From Phycomyces blakesleeanus NRRL 1555(-) (Eukaryota; Mucoromycota; Mucoromycetes; Mucorales; Phycomycetaceae), in assembly GCF_001638985.1 (NCBI RefSeq), contig NW_017265190.1, positions 124,001 to 188,000 of the forward strand: a stretch of 64,000 nt of DNA, written 5' to 3'. Positions 24,812 through 37,072 of this stretch are shown one piece after another; positions within the stretch are counted from its first letter, which is position 1, and every line of letters begins with the position of its first letter. The notes below the pieces were generated by a model. The model was not told the origin of the DNA and did not search any database. It saw nothing but the letters and a program-made list of their open reading frames with translations. The position numbers and the translations under genes are program-made.

Positions 24812-25876
24812 CAAAGAAGGGCCGTAAGATATCGGTATTTGTGTCAGTAACGCGGAAAAACCTCTGAATGATGTTTGGATACGCTGGTCGGTGATATTGA
24901 GTGTCATAAAAAAGGGGGCAATGAAGTGAAGGATCATATTAAAAGGTATCGGATACCACCAGTTCGTGAGATTGAGAGTTAGGAAGAAAAGTATTGCGTG
25001 GCATAGGGTGTCATATAACATTAGGAGGAAGAGGAAGAGATAAGCATATTGAAGGAGGTGTATCATAAGCAAATAAAAATAAAATGTAAAAGATAGGGCA
25101 GAACTGCGCGGGCAAAGTGACTTTGCGACTTGTAAGATAAAGTAAAGTACAAGATACAATTATAAAATACATAGAAGAACGGGCTCATAGCCAACGTATA
25201 AGAATCAAATGAATTGTTGGCGCAAGAAGAAGGAGAGGAAAAATGCATTGCGACCGGAGAGCATAGTGTTGTGTGGGCTGTATCAAAGAGGCCCAGTTTT
25301 CCAGTGGGTCGAGTAAGGCATAAGGTGGTATTTTTTTTACCCTTTGAGACGCACGGTACATAGCAAGTATACCAATAATAGCCTGGAGGGCTTAAAGGGA
25401 ACAACCGCGGGAACCAGACGGGATAGAGATTATGCCAAAGGGCGAGAAAGGATGGGGACCCTAACGATTGTTGCACAGATACAAGCAGAAATTTAACATT
25501 GAGAAGCTTGGTTCCGGATGGATAGTGTGAGCAAGTAGATAAGCTGAATAAATGGCCGGCGAAGAAGACGAACACTCATTCTAAGCTAAAATCCCAACCG
25601 ACTAGAGAGCGGCCATCCATTCTGGAAGTGAGGTGCTAGACAAAGAAAGAGGGCATGATATTTGTGCATATTGACCTTGGCATTTGGTATCCAAGCAATG
25701 AGTACGGGTATATATGTTCAGCCGGTGTAAACCATAGGGAGCCTTAATATATTTGAGGAAAGTATAAACATAAGAAATTACTTTGAGATAGAGAGAGATA
25801 TTAAAGAAGCCAACTGTTATAATTTGAATCGTCTTTTATAGTTTCTTAAAATGATACTGCGCATTATTCGCAGTAG
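24812..25876 (-). repeat. Interspersed ~1.07-kb repeat, copy 1 (LTR-like or non-autonomous element)
   Basis: It matches 55711-56777 in the same orientation at very high identity (roughly 20 differences over 1,065 bp by eye). The minus strand is listed as the likely transcribed strand because a TATAAAAGACG box lies near that end (about 25833-25843). A perfect 7-bp-stem hairpin (TACTGCG/CGCAGTA) sits at 25855-25875. Minus-strand open frames (up to 170 codons) begin without ATG and resemble no known protein. No clear target-site duplication was found, so the element class is open. Confidence 0.75.
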
Positions 25877-26290
25877 TTGTTTTAATATATATATAATAAA
25901 TAAAATAAATGCAGTATAATGTGATTAATGCTCAAAAAAGATGTTATATGAGAATTCATCCTTGGGTGGTATATGGTCGCTCAGTGACAACAGTCAAGAG
26001 TCAAGAGTATATTACTGCGCTTAAAGAAGTACTGCGGTTAACCGCCTTTAGATTTTACATGTCGTACTTAATTTCAGTGATACAAATCCTGGTTATTTAT
26101 CTTTACGAAAGAAACAGAAAATTGAATGATTATTCATAAGCATGTAATTTTAAAGACTTTTAGTATGTTTGTAATAATATGTACTAATACTAGACACTTC
26201 TTTATGGTAGTCATATATGGATAATCATTTGAACAACCATATAAAATAAACCAAGCCAAAACCAAATTAAAATAACAGAATTCATATTTT

Positions 26291-26478
26291 CTACTTTATC
26301 TTACTTTGCCATACTCCTGTGTTGTATTGAATATTGACTGATTCGGCTACATTTACAGCAAACTTGAAGATAACCTAGGCCAGGAACGACAAGAGTAAAA
26401 AAAAAACGTCCGCGACCATGATTCGAACATGGGTATCCCAGATTAATTCCGGGTATATTACCACTACATTATCGCGGA
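26291..26478 (-). mobile_element. tRNA-headed SINE-like element, copy A
   Basis: The head (26478-26409, 70 nt) folds as a full tRNA cloverleaf. The acceptor is TCCGCGA/TCGCGGA, the anticodon stem CCCGG/CTGGG, and the T arm CCATG-TTCGAAT-CATGG (box B). It is followed by a T10 run and then a ~110-nt body containing TAGCCGAATCAGTCAA, which is shared with copy B. The anticodon loop (AATTAAT) lacks the invariant U33, so a decoding role is unlikely. Pol III-type retroelement is the best label; an old tRNA-gene duplication with flank is the alternative. Confidence 0.6.
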
Positions 26479-27402
26479 TAATATGACTTTTTTTTATGAA
26501 ACCTAGTATACTAATTAACTTTTAACAGAATAATAATAATAAAACAGTGGTAAATATGAAATGATTATTATGTACGACATTCCGCAGTCGATTTTAATGA
26601 GTTCAAAATATGGTTCTACACAAGTCTTACACATGTATCATATGGAGAGAAGTGACTAACTTTATTTTCCATGAGAGGAGAATGGCGTGAATAAAGAAGA
26701 ATATGGTCAGCACTCAATTTAATAATAATTCCAGAGTAATTTTTTTTTGAATATAGTGATGTTTGATAAGAATGATTCTCGCCCATGTCACTAAATCAAG
26801 CACTGTTTTTATATATGATGAGTTATACCAGCTTTGAAACTTATTTCTATAAAATAAAGATATAACACAATTAAATGATTAAACTGTTAATAATTAACAA
26901 AATTAGGAAGCAAGAATAATCAAACAATATAGAAAATACTGATATGTTATTTCAAATAAAGAAGACTTGTCAGACAAAAAAAAATACTCTAGTTTATTTA
27001 ATAAAGACATTGAAGATATTTATACCAAAAAAAAAGAGAAAATGCTGGTAGAATAAAGCTTTGACTTTTATATATGAATAATATGATGATAGAATTGTAA
27101 ATTAAATAATGTTAATGCTTATATTAAATGATAAAAGGTGTGCGGGCATGTCAGACATCTTATAATTGCTTCGAAAGACAGAGAGTCTCATAACAATTCC
27201 GTGTCACAATTGAAACATGGTGGCGAGAGAATGAGTAGAAGTTAAAGGAGCAATCTTATTAAAGAACCAAAAATAATAATAATGAAATGTTTAATTAATA
27301 GGAGCCATTTATACAGCTGCGCCACTATCTAAAAGCTCACTTTGATAAGTGGCATTAAAGAAAAAAAACAGTGTACAAAATTAATTGTGTAAAATCATCT
27401 TA

Positions 27403-27590
27403 TCTGTGATGTTACAACGGCAGTATTCCTGGATGGTTTCGGGAGATCCATGTTCGATTCATGGTCACAGACTTTTTTGCTTTTTTTTTGTCGTTCTTGA
27501 TCTAGGCTATCTTCCAGTTCATTATAAGCATAGCCGAATCAGTCAAGCTTTGATACAACGCTGGAGTATAGAAAAACAAGAAAGAAAGAT
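27403..27590 (+). mobile_element. tRNA-headed SINE-like element, copy B
   Basis: The head (27403-27471, 69 nt) folds with acceptor TCTGTGA/TCACAGA, where two base pairs are changed in compensatory fashion relative to copy A. The T arm CCATG-TTCGATT-CATGG is nearly identical, while the anticodon arm is imperfect (6- or 8-nt loop). T-runs follow at 27472-27489. The downstream body (GTCGTTCTTGATCTAGG..., TAGCCGAATCAGTCAA) aligns with copy A to about 27590. About 12 bp upstream of the head also align. Confidence 0.6.
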
Positions 27591-28577
27591 ATATATACGT
27601 TTGACTCAAAGAGTTAAAATTGGGGTTATCATGTTCATAGATGAGAAACATATTACATATCGGAACAGATTCTATATGCTTTTATATATCAATGATAGTT
27701 TAAAGAGGTACCCATCATAATTTATTTGATATTTTATTTTACATTCGTGAATCATATAACAGCAGTAATAAATTTACTATGGATATAGATAAATAAATTT
27801 AGCGAGGTGTGATAATCATAATATTCCCAAGGATGTATATATCTTATAACTGACTGAGGGTGAAAGCTTGGACTAAAAAAAGGCAGGCTTTTGCCTATTG
27901 AAAAGAATAATAGTAAATAATAATGAAATGCCAGAAATGAAGATCTATACCATTGGAAGAAATGTAAAGAAAAGAAAAGAAAAAACTGTCCTTTGGTAGA
28001 TTTTTTTTTCATTTCATTTAGAATGGACCGCCACCCATATCATTTCTGAATTATTATGAATCTTTTTTTTTTAAAGAAAGGATAATGATTGAATGTTGTA
28101 GAATAGAAACAATAGTTATTGACAGTTTGATATAAATGTATATATTCAGTCATTCATAATATATGTAACTATGGTAAAGCAACAATACATACTACAAGGA
28201 AATATTTCCTGAATAGGTTGTATTAGATAATTTATTTTACAAAGGATATTTTTTTTCTAAGAAGATCAAGATGATTTCTGCCTTTTGACAAGATGTCTTT
28301 AGAGCTGGATTTGTATGTCTTGATAGAGTCAATTTTATAAGACATTCCAAGAACTAGAAGCAGGTTATTATTAAAAGCAAAAACAAAATTACTGTTATAT
28401 CAATTCCACTTTGAATCCTTTTCCTTTTCCTTTTCCTTTTCCTTTCGTTTCCTTTCGTTTCATTTCATTTCATTTCATTCTTTTACTCCTTTATATATAT
28501 ATTTATTTATCTTACCTTGCAGAACAAATAAATAGAAGAAAGAAGAAAAAGAAGGAGATCAGATCCATATCTTTATA

Positions 28578-30852
28578 ATGGCTCGTCGATGGAATATTCC
28601 GGAATATAAACTTCTGGTCACAATAGGTAAAAGTTAAAAGAGAACATGTATACATAGCATGATTTGTTTCAGAAAGACTTCTTTCAAATAAGTTCAAGAT
28701 CAACATAAAGTTAACATACATATATTTTAGATCTCGGAACAAATCTTTCTGGTTACCTTTTGACGCATTTTAAGCAAGAAGCAGATATAAATCCTATAAC
28801 TGCTTTACCTGTGTAAGATATCTTGATTCTAATTATTCTAACTATTCTTAGATATTAAGATAATAATAATAATAAGCAAGACCAAGCCATTACGATACAT
28901 ATACATTTGCAGAAAAAAAAATGGTTATTCAATCAAAATTGTCTTTTCTTGTATTGTATTGTATTGTACTGTGTTAGTTTTGTTTTGTTTTGTAAGGCTT
29001 ATGTGAGCATTGAAGTTCTTGCCAGTGCATATGATTTCTGACTCATAACAAAATATTATTTAAAATTGAGAGCTATAAATAATGGTACTAACTCGGATAT
29101 TTCTGAAACAAAAAAAATTGTTATGTGAAAAGAGCCAGACACTGGTTCGGATGGAGGCTTATTCAAGAAATCCAGCGCTTAGAAAACAATAGGGATACTG
29201 AGCAAAGTAAAGTATATATATAAAATGATTTGTGTATTTACTTACTTATTTTACTTGCTTAATTCATCAATAGTTAGCCAAGACTTGTTGATGCTAATAA
29301 GGAATTTGATCTTGGCTGACATAAACATACAGTACCCCTTTTTCGACGATCGTACAAGATACAGATATGCTCTTCCAGCCCCGGCTAGCTGGTCCGAACG
29401 AGCCAAGCTCAAAATACGGTCTAATGCTGCCGCGATTAATCTAATCAATCATCAAGACGATCCAGGAAGGATGATGCTTATTGACGAAACCGTGGCCGTT
29501 GCCGTGTTTGCTGATCATGTATTCTCGGGCCTGAATAGCCCACATTTACAAAGTTTTATGGTTTGCAATGCTGGCACGGGACTTTTATCCATTAGTGTAT
29601 TTGAGAAGGAGACAGACGAAGAGTCGGAGACAGGTACAGGAAGTCTCAAAGAAATCACAATGGAAACCTGTGTCTTTTGGGGATCTGCCTTTTTGGATCA
29701 TTATTTTGAGATTCTGGTAAGACTCAAGGCTTCAAATCTTGAAGACTACAAAGAGAGCGATGTGACAGGAACTTTAGATGAATTCAGGCGAGCATTAAAG
29801 GTACGTATGCGTATTTATATACAATGAGTAAATATATACATATTTCAAACAATAGCTTAATTACTATTTAATATATATATATATATTATGTAGATTTTCT
29901 ATGAAAATAACTGTCATGACGAGGATATAATGGATTTATTAAGAGCAGTTAATGAAAGATACACAAGAGGGTATAAAACCACGGGTGATAATGATGGATT
30001 TACGCTGTATGAGATTGGCGTATATGTCTTTGATCCAGTGATTGATCAGGTAGTCCATACGATCGAGGACCACCTTAAACAACTTGGGGATCGAAATCTA
30101 AGCACCATGTTTACGACCGGGAGACTTGGGGAGTCCAATTATTTTATGAAGCGGATCACACAAGCTTTCAGTAACCGATTTAATCATTTCGAGAGTTTTG
30201 GAGAAGAAACCAGACCTGTGATGAGAGGAGTCAGCTTGTTTTCTGCTAACCCCAAATTAGTCAGTCAAAGGATCGTACGCTACTCGTATGGAGTCAAGCT
30301 GGGTTCGCCCACTGTCAGGCCCGATGGTTTGCCTCCGGTCGACGAAGACAGATTTTATGTGTGTGTTAAAAAAGGCGAGGCAGTTGGCGAGGACATTTGG
30401 TCCAGTACCGAAATTCCTTGGAATAAGAAATTTCTTCCGATTGTATGTAAGTGTTTGAACTGGGTTGGGCTGTTTTTTTTTTTTATTATTATCATTAGAA
30501 AGCTGATAATGACAGTAACAATAAAGCTTTGTATGCATACTATGATGATGGTCCGATTCCCGACTACCCTGATGCTGAGAAGCTTGATTTAGTATGCATT
30601 TCTGACTACAATTCTCCAAGGATTAGTCCAAGGGCTATCAAGCGTGAGATGATGGCTGTGAAGTTGTGCTTTCGTATAGACAGAGTTGATGTCAAGGTGA
30701 ATTATGCGAGAGGAAAGGATTACAAATACGACGTTGTTTGGGATCCAGTTGGAGAAAGGGTAACCCGGCGTATGGTTGAGATTAACCCACCACCATCCGT
30801 CACAGTAAGAAGGGATTGGATTATAAGGGAGTTGAATAGACATGGATTGTAA
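28578..30852 (+). CDS. HSPA12-like divergent Hsp70 (actin-fold ATPase) protein, 544 aa
   Basis: Exons 28578-28626, 28731-28812, 29133-29206, 29274-29800, 29894-30442 and 30499-30852 join in phase; the third exon is the least certain. HSPA12-type features are IPEYKLLVTIDLGTNLSGY at residues 8-26 (phosphate-1 loop), YALPAPASWSERAKLKIRSN (family consensus 'tVPa.Ws..aK..mR.aA'), NAGTGLLSISVFE at the phosphate-2 site, TTGRLGESNYFMKRI at the adenosine site, and RGVSLFSANPKLVSQRIVRYSYGV. HSPA12-like genes are expanded in Mucoromycota. Phosphate-2 reads NAGTG instead of DxGGGT, so ATPase activity may be altered. The region between the first two loops is much shorter than in human HSPA12A, so it is truncated or I miss an exon between 28813 and 29132. 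There is no Hsp70 substrate-binding domain. Confidence 0.78.
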
Positions 30853-32349
30853 AAAGCAAAGGTTTGGCAAAGCATGAACGATTATAAAGATTCCTTTGGT
30901 TCTTTATAATTTATTGTTTGCAAGCCGTATATTTTTATATTTTTATATTTTAAATATGAATGTTAGACTTGGTATATGTATAGAGATGCAGTTAGTATTT
31001 ACTATAGCAAAATATATTCAAGTTCAATGGCTTTACATCCATTTATAAGAATTACTTGGCCACTTGTTCATTTGTCTCTATGTATTAAGCTAACGGTAAT
31101 GAGACCTTAATAGCAGCAATTTGGCTATTTACTGATAGCAATATAGAAATATCATTATCTCTATATTAAGTTTCTAAGAAGAGTAATAAAAACCCCGGTC
31201 TAATTGGGGTCTAGAACAGTATTTGATCTAATCATTTCCCATTTTCTTTTTGCTTCTTTGCTTCCTGCTTCTTGCTATCTACAGTTATAGTCGAATTTGT
31301 CATGTCTTGTTCAAGTTTTATTACTAGTATTAAGCATAAAGATATATAGTAGAGATTTATGTATGTGTTTTATCTGAAATACTAACCAATTTTCCTTTTA
31401 ATTTTGGAATATTTAAACAAGGGCTATAGATATCATATCATTTAAGAGAAAATAATAATCACAAGCTTATTAATCATAATAATCTATTTTGAAACAATAT
31501 TTTTTTTGATAAGAAAACCTGTTTAATACTTTGGATATTTATAGACACCACACCATTGAATTAATAAAAGCACATATATGATATTATAGGCCAGAATGTG
31601 TAACCTATGGTGTGAAAATAAAAGAGGGAAGGAGGAGGAGAAGGAAGAGGAAGAGGGGGGTATTGAAGGATAGAAGAGATAAATGCTTACAAGTTGGACT
31701 AGTATCAAAATAAGATAAAAATAAAAATAATAGCAATCATCAATTCCATTTCGATTGAATAACCCGACCCCTTTCTTTTTCTTGTGTTATATGGATATAG
31801 ATACACTATGTATGTATTTTTTCTGCTGCTGCTGCTGTTGTTCTTGTTGTTCTTGTTGTTCTTGTTATTGTTGGTAGTCTCCTTATTCCTGAACCAGACA
31901 TTATAATAGCCCATAGGAACATAGATACATATCTTTATTTACCGATTTATTGATTTATTGATTTATTGATTTATTTGGGTATCTTTGGTAATAAAGGGGT
32001 TTGTACGGTAGCACGATGATCCACTAATTGCTGACGTCTCTATTTATGCACTCCTTCTATAAAGCTTGAAAGACCAGTGTTCTTTACTTTAAATTTTCTC
32101 AAGCCCACAGTTGAGTAAGTTGTCAAGTAGCCAAAGCATATAAAGAAAACTAAGAAAACGTTTGGTAAGATATGTGACAAAGAATACCAATCTCTATTAT
32201 ATCTATATCCATGCCTGTGCCTGTGTCTGTGAAAAGTGTGTAAATTTTGTAAAATGTGTGTCTGTTGGTTTCATTAAATGATGTGATTTTTACTTGATCA
32301 ACAGAGTACTTTATAAACTTTCAATCTACATATCCAGGCACACTTCTCC

Positions 32350-32381
<32 letters not shown>

Positions 32382-32584
32382 AATATATTTAATTATTTAA
32401 TTTTATTTGTTGTCAACTCTGTTCTCCTCTTTCTTGCTCTCTTTCCTTTTACTTTCCTTCCTTCCTTCTTTGCTTCTTTGCTTCTTTGCTTCCTTTCCTT
32501 TACTTCTTTACTTCTTTATTATTACTATTATTCTTTACTCTTATTGTCAATATTCTGTACAAGACAAAAAAAAAAGGGAGAAAC
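30853..32584. other. Intergenic HSPA12-like to RapGAP gene
   Basis: AT-rich with no gene supported. Notable items are an ACCCC/GGGGT imperfect hairpin at about 31191-31210, GATTTATT repeats at about 31945-31975, a (CA)n-(GA)n junction at 32351-32382, and a CT-rich leader (32420-32520) directly before the RapGAP start. Confidence 0.5.
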
Positions 32585-35500
32585 ATGTCACAACTACCAA
32601 CTGTTCGCGAGTGTTACGAGTGGATCAACGAACACTGCGCTTCTCTTCTCAATAGCCGGGTCATTAGCGAAAAGGATCTACTGATGGTTCTCGACAGTGC
32701 CCGCATTCTCATCAGTGCCCTAGACGCGCCGATTCCTCAAAAGACTGCCCTTGAACTTGGACTCCAGAAGCTTCGGCAACAACAACAGCAAGAGAGTGAT
32801 GCCAATAATCCAGACCAGAATGAGGAGATCTCATGGACAATTACCATTCAAGAATTACAAAAACTGTTTCAGAATGTTTTACCCTGGATACAATTTCCTG
32901 AAAAGACAATAACCAATAACAGTAATAATGATAACAACAACAACGACAACGACAACGACAACAACAACGACAACAGCGATAATAGTAACAATAGTAACAA
33001 CAATAGTAACATTATAAAGATGAATAAGAGTGGTATTAATGGTCACTATAAAATCGAAGAAGCACGGATATTACCGCACCGTTACAGCCAAGCAGACTAT
33101 GCATCAATGGGAACGGACCCAGTGGATGCCCAGGCCATCTGGTTCCGTCAACGCTTTGTCGGAAAATCATATATTAGCTTGATTGGACCCATGGCATCCA
33201 ACCGTGACACACACAAAGAGAATGTGATTATTTCTGTAGTTCAGGAATACAGCCCTCATGGCTACAATATCATTATCCGTCACAAAGAGGTACAGACACA
33301 CACACACACACATATATATATATAAAAGAAGGTTTATAAAAAAAAGACAAAATTAAAGAATCTTTAAATATATATTATATATACACATACATACATACAT
33401 ACATACATACATACATACATTTAAAACAACAACGGTAACGACAACGACAACGACAACAATGACAATGACAATTACAATTCCAACAATAAGTATAATGAAG
33501 TTCGGATAGTACCTGAGTCTACAGCTAAATATACCGAAATGCGTCTCGAGGCAGCAAACCAGGGACATTTGTTACATTGTGGTCACTCTGACCGTAAGCA
33601 GCGTCCACTGAGAAGTCTGTCGTCGGCAATTATCAGCAGCACCCAAACTCACTCTAGCAAGCGTATGCGGGCAGCTCTGCTTTCAATTTACCCAACCATT
33701 GACCTCAGACTATTCAAAGAGCTTACTGCTGAAGCAACCATCCTGGCTGGCCTAGAAAAAGACCTGATAAAGTTTGACGAAATGAATGTGAGTTTCTTCT
33801 TATTCTTGTATTTTATTTATTTATAAATAAATAAATTAAGAAAATAAGAATAATTTTAATATAAAAAAGGGCAAGAACCATGAGGTGAATAGATATATGG
33901 GAATTTACAGTAGTAATTTATTATTAATTTATTATTATTATTATTATATATTATTCACTCAGATCTCACAAGGCTACAAGTTTGGTGTGCTGTCAGTCAA
34001 GGATGGTCAGACAACAGAAGAAGAGTGGTTCTCAAACTCTGGGTTGTCGGCACCTTGTGAACAGTTCCTAGAAATGATGGGATCTCGGGTGGAATTGAAA
34101 GGCTACGGAGGCTATGCAGCTGGACTGGATACAAAAAGTAAGTAAGAGAGAATGATAATTAGTTATCAATATATCAGGTATACTGGTGTCATTATATTAG
34201 AGTTAGAATTAACATTAGAATTAGTATTTTCTGAATCCCCCCTTTTTTCTTTCTTTCTTTCTTTTTTTAATTACTGCATAATAATAATCATTACCACTAT
34301 CATTATCATCCGACGTGTGAAATATATATATATATATATATTACTCAATATATCTATCAATCAATATTTTCTTTATGGGTATTTACATTTATTTATTTTT
34401 ATAGCTGGTGAATCAGGCGAGGTGTCGTATGTCTCTAGCTGGGAACATCGAAATATCATGTACCATGTAGGTCCCCTCATGCCCCTCAAGACTACAGATA
34501 GACAGCAAGTACATCGAAAGAAATACATTGGGAATGGCAAGTTTCAAACCCAAAGTTTTTATTTTTTTATTTTTTATTTTATTTTATTTTATTTTATTTT
34601 ATTTTTTATTATTTTATTTATTATTATTTATTCATCAGATTTTCATGTTAATAATCATAATAAAAACATACACACGCAAAAACGAACGCAAAAACGAATC
34701 TACATCTACACCAATACCAATACCAATACCAAACAAATACAAAATTACACATTCAAAATCACAAACATATGAACAAACAAAACCTACACACGAAAAACAT
34801 ATATATATATATATATATACGCAAATACGCACTTTTAGATATCGTATGTTTGGTTTTCCTCGAAGGACCAGAGTCAAAATTTGATCCAAACGAAATACAC
34901 TCTCAATTCTTGCACGTATTTGTACTCGTCAGTCCAGAAACAGTTCAAGACAGACAGATGTGGAGGTAAGCAAGAAAATATCAAAAAGATATAAAAGCAA
35001 TAGAGTAACCTAGCCCTTTGAATATATATAGAGTACAGGTCATGGCAAACAAAAACATTTCCGACTTTGGACCATGGTTACCCAGCCCACCTTTACTCAG
35101 CAGTAATGAACTTTACGGTTTCCTGACTCTTAAATGTAAGTGTGCATATCTGTAAATAGAGTACAAGAAAGAGAGACAGAGCAAGTAAGATATGTGTATG
35201 TGTGTGTGTGTGTTTCTGTATTGTATAGCCCATAATGTAATCTAATGTAATGTAACGTCATGTAATTTTGTATGTATCCATGTAGTGATCAATGCTGAAA
35301 ATGCTGCACTCAAATCTGACAAATTTGCTAGCATGAATGCAAAGACCCGCACAGCTATGCTAAAATCAATTATCGAAACTGGTTTGGATGCCAACAATGT
35401 CACTCGATCGTTCAGCACCGGTCGCCTGTTGGATGGTGGCTACAATGTAAAACCACCGTCATTTAAGAGTCGTGGATATACATTTGGGGAAAGACCAAAA

Positions 35501-36340
35501 TCAGCAGGGGCTGCTGCTGCTATTACTACTACTACTATTACTAATAGTAATAATAGTAATATTAACAGTAACAACAGTACAAAACAAAACCATCGAAATT
35601 CTCGAACCTTGAGGAATCTGTATACATCATCACTAGACAACAATCCACGTTCATTGACACCAGACCAAATGACATCCTCAACATCGACGTCAACGATAGT
35701 CCCAATACCAACATCTTCTCGCTCAAATGTTCTCAAGGATTTCAAGAGTGGATTCGGAAGACGACGGAGCAGCAGCACACAGGCCATGATGCTGCCACTC
35801 ATGGCTTCTGATATGACGCTCTTGTGTGAACACGATCACCACGACAACGCACATTCTTTGTGCAATCCTCCTACCCTTATACACCGACACTCGAGTTCTC
35901 TTTTTAGCAAGACTCATCAAGATATTCAACAACAACAACCAAACACCAATAATGATAATAGCAATAATGTTTACAGTAATACTAATACTAATAATAATAA
36001 TCCTAATAATAATAATAATAACAGTGATAATACTGGAACTGGCACTAGCACTGGCACTGGCGCTAGTGCTAGTAAACAAGGAGGAATCCTCAGCTCAATA
36101 ACATCACATCCAACCATCAAGCCAAACCACAGCAAATCTTCATCAGCATCACCTGGAGAAGGAGGTCTTCGGTCCCGGGCCCAGCACTTGATGACATCTG
36201 TGATGGGTAGGCGGACTCAGCGAACAGTTACAGTCAATTTACCAGGCATTCCACGGTCAAAGACATTTATAAATGATTCGACTATATCTCTTCAGTCAAT
36301 GGCCCATTATTCAAAAGGAAAACCAGACGAAGTGGAATAA
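32585..36340 (+). CDS. RapGAP-domain GTPase-activating protein, 864 aa
   Basis: A predicted GAP for Rap/Rheb-type small GTPases. Seven exons: 32585-33289, 33491-33787, 33963-34137, 34405-34536, 34839-34965, 35032-35135 and 35286-36340. The RapGAP core spans about residues 335-490: YKFGVLSVKDGQTTEEEWFSN, LGYG-like VELKGYGGYAAG, YHVGPLMPLKTTDRQQVHRK and YIGNDIVCLVFLE. The Asn of GNDIV is the family's catalytic 'asparagine thumb'. That motif spans the intron at 34537-34838, which starts with GC (ATG|GCAAGT). The N-terminal part contains an Asn/Asp tract; the C-terminal exon is Ser/Asn-rich and likely disordered. The acceptor of the second exon is least certain (33490 chosen for phase and open frame). 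The pattern resembles Rap1GAP/SIPA1 more than tuberin. Confidence 0.88.
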
Positions 36341-36641
36341 TTTTCTATATATATATATATATATTATAATATCTCTTTTGTGTTTTCTGTGCCTGTGTGT
36401 GTGTCTGTGTTTCCTATTTTATTCTTTATTATTTTCTTCACTCTGCTTCTATATCTCTATCCCTTTGTGTCTCTGTGTCTGTGCCTCTTTGTGCCTGTGT
36501 ATGTAAATGTATACATATAAATACAAACATATATATATATATATATAATTATTATTATTAAAGAATCAACAATATGATTGTATAATGAATTGGAAACCTC
36601 GGCTTATCTACAAATCTATCCTACTATACTTTTATATATAA

Positions 36642-36674
<33 letters not shown>

Positions 36675-37072
36675 CTTGGGTTTTATTGTTGTCAATAATC
36701 GCAATCAATAAAGTAAAGTAAAAAAAAAAAAAAAAGGTTTATGGGAGATAGAGAAAGAGGGGGATAAATAAATAAATAAATAAATAAATAGGTAGGTAGG
36801 TAGGTGAATGGTTTGATAGAAAAAGGAGAGGAAGAGGTCATTCTAAAGAAGTTGAATAAACTTTTTTTTGTGAGATTTGTTTGTACAAGGCGCAATAAAA
36901 ATAGAAATAAAAATAGTAGTGAATCGCAATGGTAGTGGGTAAATGGTAAATGGTAAATGTTAAATGGTGATAATAATAATAGAAAGAAGAAGAAGAAGAA
37001 GCAAATGTTAATAAGAAATAAGGAGCATTTGTTTGTTTGTGTGTATGTCTTTTTTCTCTCTATCTTTATCTT
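36341..37072. other. Convergent intergenic, microsatellite-rich
   Basis: Spacer between the stop codons of the RapGAP (+) and G-alpha (-) genes. It has TA runs (36345-36370, 36530-36548), a (GT)n tract at 36645-36674, A15 near 36721, an (AAAT)n tract at about 36765-36790 and GGTA repeats at about 36790-36805. No coding signal. Confidence 0.7.

Larger units (their letters stand above)
23500..28577. other. 5-kb gene-poor, repeat-rich interval
   Basis: No protein-coding gene is supported. It contains TA microsatellites (23505-23700, 24495-24510), a 1.07-kb interspersed repeat (24812-25876) and two tRNA-headed SINE-like elements (26291-26478 and 27403-27590). A TTTCC array lies at about 28416-28480 before the HSPA12-like gene. 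The stretch 23790-24480 is non-repetitive, AT-rich and unassigned. Short frames such as 25909-26139 (76 codons) match nothing I recognise. Confidence 0.7.

Noticed and set aside
24534..25575. Minus-strand open frames in the 1.07-kb repeat and its flank as genes
   Set aside because: No good ATG starts, hydrophobic/Phe-rich composition typical of A/T-rich non-coding DNA, and frames differ between the two copies because of 1-bp indels.
25909..26139. 76-codon plus-strand ORF between the repeat and SINE copy A
   Set aside because: ATG present but no recognisable domain, no upstream support and a repeat-derived setting; insufficient to call a gene.
26409..26478. Possible ochre-suppressor tRNA (anticodon loop AATTAAT reading UUA)
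   Set aside because: The loop lacks invariant U33, and the same head plus 3' body recurs at 27403 with a different, imperfect anticodon arm, so a SINE-like or decayed tRNA is more likely than a decoding tRNA.
33371..33420. CRISPR-like or structured tandem array
   Set aside because: Plain (ACAT)n microsatellite inside a RapGAP intron; no spacers.
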